DNA from: an uncultured Coriobacteriales bacterium
GTDB taxonomy: Bacteria > Actinomycetota > Coriobacteriia > Coriobacteriales > Atopobiaceae
Assembly: GCA_947305035.1 (NCBI GenBank)
Contig: CAMZCV010000069.1
Location: forward strand, 1-6,117
Length of the DNA: 6,117 nt
Direction: 5' to 3'
Shown here: in pieces, positions 1-6,117 of the stretch
Layout of the letters: every line of letters begins with the position of its first letter
Position numbering within the stretch: the stretch's first letter is position 1
Notes under the pieces: model-generated
What the model saw: only the letters and a program-made list of their open reading frames with translations
The model's database searches: none
What the model was told of the DNA's origin: nothing
Translations under genes and position numbers: made by a program

Positions 1-1
1 G

Positions 2-370
2 GAGACCGCCAAGACGCCCGCCAACATCATGAGCGTCGACAACTACTTCCACGGCCCCATGGAGATCATCCGCAGCCACGCCATCGTCAAGTCGGTGACC
101 TGCCCCGTCCTCTTCGACGTGCAGCCCGACGCCCGCTCGGCCATGATCTGGGAGAAGACCAATCAGGCCGTCTCCAACTCGCTCTATTTCGGCCCCGAAG
201 GCTCCACGATGCCGGGCGGCGCGCGCTTAGAGATTCCCGACCTGGGGCTCGAGGGCCCCTGGAGCATGCTCGTGGCAGCGCTCTTCTTCCAGCTCCTCTC
301 CTATCAGGTTGCCATCGTCAACGGCATCGAGCCGGGCTTCTTCTACGACGAGGGGTGGATCGTCCTATGA
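2..370 (+). CDS. SIS-domain sugar-phosphate deglycase/isomerase, FrlB-like (C-terminal 122 residues, 5' truncated)
   Basis: The frame is open from base 2, so the gene begins before the window and only its last 122 residues are visible. The piece is the C-terminal part of the second SIS (sugar isomerase) domain. It carries NYFHGPMEII (visible residues 14-23), the His-Gly-Pro motif shared by GlmS and by fructosamine-6-phosphate deglycases such as FrlB, which has EFRHGPLEIV at this place. The first visible codon encodes Glu, exactly 16 residues before that His, the same spacing as the catalytic Glu/His pair of GlmS and FraB. The GPWSML stretch followed by a hydrophobic segment and a tail with Tyr near the end also recalls FrlB. 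Likely role: cytoplasmic cleavage of a phosphorylated Amadori compound into a hexose phosphate and an amine. The stop overlaps the next start as ATGA, implying translational coupling. A general ketose/aldose isomerase role is not excluded because the N-terminal half is missing. Confidence 0.8.
   Translation, partial: ETAKTPANIMSVDNYFHGPMEIIRSHAIVKSVTCPVLFDVQPDARSAMIWEKTNQAVSNSLYFGPEGSTMPGGARLEIPDLGLEGPWSMLVAALFFQLLSYQVAIVNGIEPGFFYDEGWIVL
351..358 (+). promoter_or_regulatory. Ribosome binding site for the ROK kinase
   Basis: AGGGGTGG lies within the end of the preceding SIS gene, eight bases before the ATG at 367. It decides for that start over the in-frame GTG at 355, which lies within the site itself. 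Confidence 0.6.
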
Positions 371-1284
371 GCGCGCGCGACCTCGTGGCCGGCATCGACA
401 TCGGAGGCACCAACGTCAAGGCGGGCATCGTCGACGTTGCCTCGAACGAGGTGCTCGCATCCTGCGACTTCCCCACCATCCGCGATTCCGAGCAGGCTTT
501 CCTGGAGAGCCTCTCCGCTGCGGTTGCGCAGCTCGCCGAGCAGGTCGGGAAGCCGCGCGCCGCAGGCATCTCCATCGGCAGCTATGTTTTCGCAGACGGC
601 TCGATCGACGGCATGAGCTCGTTCGTGCCCTTCCTCATCCACGGATATCCGCTGGCGGATCGTATTCGCGATGCGTTCGGTCTGCCCGTCCGCGTGGATA
701 ACGACGCGCGCCTCATCTGCCTCGCCGAGGCGCGCGACGGCGCGGGAAAGGGCTTCTCGCGCGTGCTCACGCTCACGCTGGGCACCGGAATCGGCGTGGG
801 GCTCTGCGAGGACGGCCGCCCCTTCGGCGGCGAACCGTTCATCCATCTTGCGGGCCATGTCAAGGTGCGGACCGGCGGAGAGTACCCTTGCCTGGACGCA
901 GAGCCATGCTACTGCGGCATGCAGGGCTGCTTCGAGTCCACCTGCTCGGGCACGTCGCTGCAGGCCTACGTGCACGACCGTCTGGGGGCGGACATCACCA
1001 ACAGGGAGCTGTTCGAGCGCGCCGCAGCGGACGACCCCGCTGCAGCAGAGATCGTTGAATGGTACCTCGACATGCTCGCGCGCGCCCTCAACCAGTACGT
1101 CTACCTCTACTGCCCCGACGTCATCGTCATCGGCGGCGGCGTGGCGAAAGGCCTCGGGAGGTACAGCGACAAGCTCGATGCTCTTCTTGTCGCCGAAGTG
1201 TATGAAGGCCAGAAGACCGTTATCAAGATCACCGACCTGAAGGAGGATTCCGGCATCTTGGGTGCCGCATCCCTGTTCGCTTAG
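367..1284 (+). CDS. ROK-family sugar kinase
   Basis: This 305-residue cytoplasmic protein, a normal ROK length, should phosphorylate a sugar or sugar derivative with ATP. Visible motifs: the N-terminal phosphate loop GIDIGGTNVK (9-18), the catalytic Asp in VDNDA (Asp113), a second phosphate loop LGTGIGVGL (138-146), the ROK zinc site with His164 and CYCGMQGC (181-188), and the adenosine-side VIVIGGGV near residue 255. Two departures from the family: the usual GEIGH sugar-binding motif reads HLAGH (160-164), losing the Glu, and the stretch from the zinc His to CxCG is about seven residues longer than in Mlc-type members. The ATG at 367 was chosen because it overlaps the upstream stop and sits eight bases after AGGGGTGG; an in-frame GTG at 355 lies inside that site. 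Its place between two SIS genes suggests it makes the phosphorylated substrate for them. The substrate cannot be named from sequence. Confidence 0.92.
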   Translation: MSARDLVAGIDIGGTNVKAGIVDVASNEVLASCDFPTIRDSEQAFLESLSAAVAQLAEQVGKPRAAGISIGSYVFADGSIDGMSSFVPFLIHGYPLADRIRDAFGLPVRVDNDARLICLAEARDGAGKGFSRVLTLTLGTGIGVGLCEDGRPFGGEPFIHLAGHVKVRTGGEYPCLDAEPCYCGMQGCFESTCSGTSLQAYVHDRLGADITNRELFERAAADDPAAAEIVEWYLDMLARALNQYVYLYCPDVIVIGGGVAKGLGRYSDKLDALLVAEVYEGQKTVIKITDLKEDSGILGAASLFA

Positions 1285-1295
1285 GTTTTACCACT

Positions 1296-1312
1296 TTGGG
1301 GAGTATCCCCAA
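1296..1312. repeat. Perfect 17-bp palindrome between the ROK kinase and second SIS gene
   Basis: TTGGGGAGTATCCCCAA has two perfect 7-base arms around a 3-base centre (GTA). It lies 11 bases after the kinase stop and 3 bases before the ribosome site of the next gene. No T-run follows, so it is not a typical terminator. As RNA it could form a tight hairpin beside the ribosome site that alters stability or translation of the downstream cistron; as DNA it has the size of a repressor operator. Either role is inference. Confidence 0.6.
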
Positions 1313-1315
1313 TAT

Positions 1316-1324
1316 GGAAAGGAG
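1316..1324 (+). promoter_or_regulatory. Ribosome binding site for the second SIS protein
   Basis: GGAAAGGAG is a strong Shine-Dalgarno sequence seven bases before the ATG at 1332. It rules out the in-frame TTG at 1296 and ATG at 1314, which lie before or at the site. Confidence 0.75.
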
Positions 1325-1331
1325 CTTTGGA

Positions 1332-2411
1332 ATGCCCAGACCCACCATGGTCGACTACGTCCACGAGACGCCGTCCGTCGTCAGGTCGCAGATCGAGAAC
1401 AACGTCGCGCAGCCCCTCGTCGACGCCTTCGCCGCGGGAAGCTTCTCCCGTGTGCGCATCGTCGCCTGCGGCTCGTCGCGCAACGCCTCGCTCATCGCGC
1501 GCCCCTATCTGCGCCGCGCGCTCGGACGCGAGGTCATCATCACCGAGCCCTACACCTTCTGCACCTACGAGCACGAGCTGCCCGCCGACGAGTTCTGCTT
1601 CGTCGTCTCGCAGAGCGGCTACTCCACCAACGCTCTCGCGGCGCTCGACATCATCCGTGCCGCAGGACGCACCGCCATCGGCGTGACGGGCGACCCCGCG
1701 AGCGACTTCCGCGAGACCTCCGACCTCCTCGTCGCCTACGGTGTGGGCGAGGAGCTCGTGGGCTACGTCACCAAGGGCGTCACCTCGTTCGCCACCTTCC
1801 TCATGCTCTTCGGCGCAGGCGTCGCAGCGAGCGAGGGCAGGCTCGACCCGGCTTCCCTGCGTGCCGACATCGAGACGATGCTCGGGCAGTTCGAGGCGGT
1901 CGCCGACCAGGTGCCCGGGATGCTCGCCGCGCGCTACAAGGAGCTCTCGACCATGGAGCGCGTCTTCCTCATCGGAGCGGCGACCAATCTGGGCGTCGCC
2001 TCCGAGGGCGCGCTCAAGTTCGCCGAATGCCTGCAGATCCCCGCGTGCGCCTACGAGCTCGAGGAATACCTGCACGGTCCCAACCTGCAGCTCTCCCCCG
2101 ATTACACGATCTTCCTGTTCGCCGTCGGCGAACGGTCGTGGAAGCGCTCTGCTGAGATCCTCGCCGCCACGAAGCTCGTGACCGACCGCACCTTCGTCAT
2201 CACCGACTGCCCCGACATGGATGCCGACATCCGCCTCGCTCCGGGTGGAGACGAGCTCGTCGGCCCCATGGCCGCCCTGCCCGTGGTGCAGATGCTCGCC
2301 TGGCAGCTCACCGAGGACAAGCATTTATGGCATAAACACCCGCTTGTCGCGCGATTTGATGCAGCACTCTCCGGAAAGTCCGAGAACTACGTGGACAAGG
2401 AGGTCCTGTAG
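1332..2411 (+). CDS. Double-SIS-domain protein, GlmS/FrlB-type sugar isomerase or deglycase
   Basis: A complete 359-residue cytoplasmic protein built from two SIS domains, with no N-terminal glutaminase domain, so it is not full GlmS. Domain 1 shows VACGSSRNAS (44-53) and SQSGYSTNALAAL (93-105), equivalents of the GlmS phosphosugar loops ACGTS and SQSGET. VTKGVTSF (146-153) matches the GlmS STKAFT region. Domain 2 shows EGALKFAE (225-232) and EEYLHGP (244-250). Glu232 and His248 are 16 apart, matching the GlmS Glu488/His504 pair, which is also conserved in FrlB/FraB deglycases. The GlmS C-terminal DxPRNLAK motif is absent. It probably cleaves or isomerises a phosphorylated ketosamine. It differs clearly from the upstream SIS protein (EEYLHGPNLQL against DNYFHGPMEII), so it is probably not a recent duplicate and may act on another substrate. 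It probably shares a transcript with the ROK kinase, across a 47-bp gap with a palindrome. No symbol is given because AgaS-like and deglycase roles cannot be separated here. Confidence 0.9.
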   Translation: MPRPTMVDYVHETPSVVRSQIENNVAQPLVDAFAAGSFSRVRIVACGSSRNASLIARPYLRRALGREVIITEPYTFCTYEHELPADEFCFVVSQSGYSTNALAALDIIRAAGRTAIGVTGDPASDFRETSDLLVAYGVGEELVGYVTKGVTSFATFLMLFGAGVAASEGRLDPASLRADIETMLGQFEAVADQVPGMLAARYKELSTMERVFLIGAATNLGVASEGALKFAECLQIPACAYELEEYLHGPNLQLSPDYTIFLFAVGERSWKRSAEILAATKLVTDRTFVITDCPDMDADIRLAPGGDELVGPMAALPVVQMLAWQLTEDKHLWHKHPLVARFDAALSGKSENYVDKEVL

Positions 2412-2482
2412 GCATTCCTTCGGTACGGAAAACGGCGGTTCACACTTTCTCAACAGCAAATCCACAACTCGCTCGGCTATTT

Positions 2483-2518
2483 TTCATTTCCGCAGGAATA
2501 CCGTTCGCCGAAAATGAA
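2483..2518. repeat. Inverted repeat TTCATTT...AAATGAA upstream of the permease
   Basis: TTCATTT (2483-2489) is perfectly complementary to AAATGAA (2512-2518). Beyond one mismatch, two more pairs (CG with CG) extend each arm inward. The loop is GC-richer and no T-run follows on the + strand, so an operator or leader structure is more likely than a terminator. Confidence 0.4.
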
Positions 2519-2570
2519 CAAGTTGAGCGCAACAATAGACCAGTTTGTTCTAGACTCCACAATTAAGTAA

Positions 2571-2601
2571 ATTGGTGTCAATCGGGCGATGCGACGCCAA
2601 T
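2571..2601. repeat. 9-bp dyad in the leader of the permease gene
   Basis: ATTGGTGTC (2571-2579) pairs with GACGCCAAT (2593-2601) over nine positions, eight Watson-Crick and one G-U in RNA, across a 13-base loop. It lies just after the candidate -10 and ends 19 bases before the ribosome site at 2621. It could be an operator bound near the transcription start or a hairpin in the mRNA leader. The symmetry is visible; the role is inference. Confidence 0.45.
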
Positions 2602-2609
2602 GGAAGTAG

Positions 2610-4046
<1,437 letters not shown>

Positions 4047-4088
4047 ACGCATCGCCCAACGCGTCGCTTGTCTGACATAAGCTGACAC

Positions 4089-4128
4089 AGGCCGCCCGGA
4101 TCCGAACGTCCGGGCGGCCTTGTTCTAT
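4089..4128 (+). terminator. Rho-independent terminator after the permease gene
   Basis: A 12-bp perfect stem, AGGCCGCCCGGA (4089-4100) with TCCGGGCGGCCT (4109-4120), encloses an 8-base loop. A T-rich but interrupted run (TTGTTCTAT) follows. It lies 42 bases after the permease stop. The imperfect T-run allows for partial read-through to the next genes. Confidence 0.85.
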
Positions 4129-4151
4129 CCTTGGAACAGGACCAACCGTCG

Positions 4152-4168
4152 GGACGGCAGTGCCGTCC
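4152..4168. repeat. Perfect 17-bp palindrome upstream of the NagB-like gene
   Basis: GGACGGCAGTGCCGTCC has 8-base arms around one central G. It ends six bases before the ribosome site of the NagB-like gene. A second, overlapping pairing, CCGTC (4146-4150) with GACGG (4153-4157), would exclude it in RNA, so the leader has two alternative folds. Operator or leader-switch roles are inference. No good -35/-10 pair is visible between the terminator and this gene. Confidence 0.5.
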
Positions 4169-4174
4169 GCAACC

Positions 4175-4183
4175 AGAAGGGAG
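4175..4183 (+). promoter_or_regulatory. Ribosome binding site for the NagB-like protein
   Basis: AGAAGGGAG lies 10 bases before the ATG at 4194. It selects this start over an in-frame TTG at 4131, which would put a low-complexity extension unlike the family onto the protein. Confidence 0.7.
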
Positions 4184-4193
4184 CGCAGGGCAG

Positions 4194-5087
4194 ATGCTCC
4201 AGAACCGCCTCACAACCGATGAGATCTTCGAGTGGTGCTCGATTCCCTGGCAGGAGCTCGAGGGCCGCGACCTCAAGGCCAAGCTCGAGGTCTTTCCCGA
4301 GAAGCACGACATGATGGTCGCCATCGGCAACATGATGGCCGACGAGGTCATCGCACACAACAAGGCGGGGCTGCCCACCAAGTGGGTCCTGCCCGCCGGA
4401 CCCACCGACGAGTACGACATCTTCGTCCGCCGCGTCAACGAGGAGCGCATCGACTGCACCAACCTCTGGGTCTTCCACATGGACGAGTTCCTCGACTGGC
4501 AGGGACGCCCCTACCCCGTAGGCGATACCTACGAGAGCCTTGAAGGCACCATGATCGCGTGTTTCTACGACAAGATCGACCCCGAGCTGCGCCCGCCTGA
4601 GGACCATCGCATCTGGCCGCGCATCAACGATATCGACGCTGCAGACGCCAAGTGCGACGAGTTGGGCGGCGTGGATACCGTGTGGGCGGGTATCGGCGCC
4701 ACGGGCCTCGTGGCCTTCAACGAGGCGCCGCGCAACTACTGGACGCATCTCACCGTGGAGGAATATGCAGCCTCCAAGACCCGTATCGGCGTCCTCAACG
4801 ACGACTCCATGATCGCGATGGCCGAGCGCACCTTCGGCTGCTGCCTCGACCGCATCCCGCCCATGTACATCACCATCGGCTTCCACATCATCTGCTCGGC
4901 CAAGCGCGCCGTCTACATGGTGGCGACGGGCGACTGGAAGAAGACGGTCTGCCGCATCCTGCTCATGAGCGAGCCCACCGTGGAGTATCCGGTCACCATC
5001 CTGCCCAAGTACATCCCCGACGTCACGCTCATGACCACCGAGTACACCATCGACCACCCGATGTCCCACGAGATCAAGGGGTGGTAG
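4194..5087 (+). CDS. NagB-fold glucosamine-6-phosphate isomerase/deaminase family protein with altered active site
   Basis: This 297-residue cytoplasmic protein has the Glucosamine_iso/NagB layout, slightly longer than typical NagB (about 266). Matches in order: VLPAGPTD (65-72) at the phosphate loop, FHMDEFLDW (94-102) equivalent to NagB FNMDEY and giving Asp97 for catalytic Asp72, GIGATGLVAFNE (166-177) at the catalytic loop, KTRI (195-198) giving Arg197 for the phosphate-binding Arg172, and ATGDWKK (244-250) for the Lys208 segment. In the catalytic loop, NagB has GVGNDGHIAFNE; here Asp141 is Thr170 and His143 is Leu172, while Glu148 is kept as Glu177. His143 and its partner drive opening of the sugar ring in NagB, so ordinary glucosamine-6-phosphate deamination is doubtful. 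Retained phosphate-binding and enolisation residues suggest a different phosphorylated, perhaps open-chain amino-sugar or ketosamine substrate. It is followed two bases later by a sugar kinase, so the two probably act in sequence. Confidence 0.88.
   Translation: MLQNRLTTDEIFEWCSIPWQELEGRDLKAKLEVFPEKHDMMVAIGNMMADEVIAHNKAGLPTKWVLPAGPTDEYDIFVRRVNEERIDCTNLWVFHMDEFLDWQGRPYPVGDTYESLEGTMIACFYDKIDPELRPPEDHRIWPRINDIDAADAKCDELGGVDTVWAGIGATGLVAFNEAPRNYWTHLTVEEYAASKTRIGVLNDDSMIAMAERTFGCCLDRIPPMYITIGFHIICSAKRAVYMVATGDWKKTVCRILLMSEPTVEYPVTILPKYIPDVTLMTTEYTIDHPMSHEIKGW
5076..5084 (+). promoter_or_regulatory. Ribosome binding site for the PfkB kinase
   Basis: AAGGGGTGG lies within the last codons of the NagB-like gene, five bases from its last base to the ATG at 5090. 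It supports that start and coupled translation of the two genes. Confidence 0.6.
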
Positions 5088-5089
5088 GA

Positions 5090-6028
5090 ATGTCCAAGAA
5101 GATGGATGTCATCGTCCTCAACTCGCACGGTGTGGGCCAATACGCCTACTGCGACCACATGCCCATGTGGGGCGAGACCCTTCCCGTCAAGAACTGGCAC
5201 GTTGCCGAGGACGGCGGCAAGGGCTCGAACGTCACCGTGGCGCTCGGGCGCCTGGGCCTCAAGGTGGCCTATATCGGCAAGGTGGGCAACGACCCTTGGG
5301 GCGACCTCGGCGACAAATGGATGACCGACGCCGGCGCCGACACCACCTACCTCTACCGCACCGACGAGGTCTCCACGGGCACGGGTCTCATCCTCATCGG
5401 ACCTGACGGACGCAACACCGTCATCGACGGCGATTCCTCCTCCGTCAAGCTCACCGTGGAGGAAGTCGAGGCCGCACTCGACGACATGGCCGACTCCGAC
5501 TACTTCGTGACCGGCTTCGAGGTGCCGCAGCGCGTCTCCCAAGCAGGTGCCAGATACGCCAAGAAGCTCGGCATGACCGTGGCCCTCAATCCCTCTCCCC
5601 TGCCCGAGGAGCCCATGGGCTGCCTCGACTACGTGGACTATCTCTTCATCAACGAGGTGGAGGGCCGCTACATCGAGGGTCTTGCGGAGGATGATCCGCT
5701 CGACGCCGAGTCGCTTGCCCGCAAAGTCAAGGAGACCTACGGCGTGGGCAACGTCGTCATGACGCTCGGATCCGACGGTGCCTGCGCGCTCGAGGCGGAC
5801 GGCACCTTCTTCACCGTCGACCCCGTGCACGTGGAGAAGGTCGTCAACACCGCTGGAGCGGGCGACGGCTTCATGGCAGCTACCGTGTACGGCCTCGTAC
5901 GCGGCAAGAGCTTGAAGGATGCCATGGAGTGGGCCTCCAAGTATGCCGCGCTCTCCGTGACCATCGACGGTACCATCCCCGCCTACCGCCCGCTTGACGA
6001 GGTGGAGGCCTTCATCGCCAATCTATGA
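5090..6028 (+). CDS. PfkB/ribokinase-family carbohydrate kinase
   Basis: This 312-residue cytoplasmic kinase has the length and order of ribokinase. PfkB signature 1 is GGKGSNVTVALGRLG (42-56), with KVGND just after it. NPSPLPEE (167-174) and FINEVEG (186-192) match the ribokinase NPAP and PNETE regions. GSDGA (227-231) precedes signature 2, NTAGAGDGFMAA (253-264), with catalytic Asp259 and the anion hole GAGD. The first position of signature 2 is Asn rather than the usual Asp. The substrate is not clear: ribokinase resemblance is high, but the neighbours (FrlA-like importer, SIS enzymes, NagB-like protein) point to a sugar-amine conjugate; FrlD, the fructoselysine 6-kinase of E. coli, is also a PfkB member, though shorter (about 261 residues). 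The ATG lies two bases after the upstream stop, so translation is probably coupled. It is the last gene of its transcript, as a strong terminator follows. Confidence 0.93.
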   Translation: MSKKMDVIVLNSHGVGQYAYCDHMPMWGETLPVKNWHVAEDGGKGSNVTVALGRLGLKVAYIGKVGNDPWGDLGDKWMTDAGADTTYLYRTDEVSTGTGLILIGPDGRNTVIDGDSSSVKLTVEEVEAALDDMADSDYFVTGFEVPQRVSQAGARYAKKLGMTVALNPSPLPEEPMGCLDYVDYLFINEVEGRYIEGLAEDDPLDAESLARKVKETYGVGNVVMTLGSDGACALEADGTFFTVDPVHVEKVVNTAGAGDGFMAATVYGLVRGKSLKDAMEWASKYAALSVTIDGTIPAYRPLDEVEAFIANL

Positions 6029-6052
6029 CAGTTGAGACAGTCGTCTTTGTCA
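6026..6052. repeat. Small nested inverted repeat overlapping the PfkB kinase stop
   Basis: TGACA (6026-6030) pairs with TGTCA (6048-6052), and inside it AGAC (6035-6038) pairs with GTCT (6043-6046) around AGTC. It starts at the stop codon itself. It may simply stabilise the 3' end ahead of the terminator; chance is also possible given the short arms. Confidence 0.25.
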
Positions 6053-6066
6053 TGAAACCTCTTTTC

Positions 6067-6094
6067 GCGCGCCCCTCCGGGGGCGCGCCCTTTT
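6067..6094 (+). terminator. Rho-independent terminator after the NagB-like/PfkB unit
   Basis: A perfect 9-bp stem, GCGCGCCCC (6067-6075) with GGGGCGCGC (6080-6088), encloses the tetraloop TCCG. CC and a run of four T follow. It lies 38 bases after the kinase stop and closes the two-gene unit. The remaining bases to the window end show nothing further. Confidence 0.88.
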
Positions 6095-6117
6095 GCGGGC
6101 AATCGAAACAGCAGTTT

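Noticed and set aside
1281..2324. 347-codon minus-strand open frame opposite the second SIS gene
   Set aside because: Low-complexity acidic and Gly-rich translation with no recognisable domain, fully covered by a clear + strand gene.
1332..2411. Calling this gene glmS
   Set aside because: There is no N-terminal glutaminase domain with catalytic Cys and the C-terminal GlmS motif is missing.
2522..2533. GTTGAGCGCAAC as a LacI-type operator or catabolite site
   Set aside because: Only the left half resembles a LacI-family site; the right half does not complete the symmetry.
4073..4087. Direct repeat TGACA with 10-base spacing after the permease stop
   Set aside because: Five-base units occur often by chance, and the position after a gene and before its terminator is a poor place for an activator site.
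4125..5069. 314-codon minus-strand open frame opposite the NagB-like gene
   Set aside because: Same shadow pattern, biased composition, no motif and no separate ribosome site; the + strand frame has clear family motifs.
4194..5087. Calling this gene nagB, a standard glucosamine-6-phosphate deaminase
   Set aside because: The Asp141 and His143 equivalents are Thr and Leu, so the standard reaction is not supported.
4652..5089. Upstream extension of the PfkB kinase frame into the NagB-like gene
   Set aside because: The frame is merely free of stops. The extension is Arg/His-rich and unlike any kinase, and the ATG at 5090 has a proper ribosome site and gives a normal-length protein.

Overview
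The window is GC-rich, tightly packed bacterial DNA with all genes on the + strand, strong purine-rich Shine-Dalgarno sites and short gaps between genes. The base composition and gene content suggest a gut actinobacterium of the Coriobacteriia (Collinsella/Olsenella type). This is inference: no taxonomic marker gene is present.

Layout: (1) positions 2-2411 hold a 5'-truncated SIS-domain protein resembling the C-terminal end of FrlB-type fructosamine-6-phosphate deglycases, a ROK-family sugar kinase overlapping it by 4 bp (ATGA), and a complete second SIS-domain protein; the last two are separated by a short gap holding a perfect 17-bp palindrome. (2) A 225-bp AT-richer gap (2412-2636) holds several dyads and probably a promoter. 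(3) 2637-4046 encodes a 12-helix APC-superfamily permease that closely resembles FrlA, the E. coli fructoselysine/psicoselysine transporter; a strong terminator follows it. (4) 4194-6028 holds a two-gene unit: a glucosamine-6-phosphate deaminase (NagB) fold protein that lacks two canonical catalytic residues, then a ribokinase-like PfkB kinase 2 bp downstream. A perfect GC hairpin with a T-run closes it.

Interpretation: a FrlA-like importer, two SIS proteins with the GlmS/FrlB Glu-His pair, and two sugar kinases fit a pathway that imports an Amadori compound (sugar-amine conjugate), phosphorylates it and cleaves it to a sugar phosphate and a free amine or amino acid. The set differs from the E. 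coli frl operon: no FrlC-type epimerase or GntR-type regulator is visible, there are two SIS proteins and two kinases, and an atypical NagB-like protein is included. Which kinase and which SIS enzyme act on which substrate cannot be settled from sequence. The NagB-like protein is the most unusual element. No RNA genes, mobile elements or CRISPR arrays were seen.
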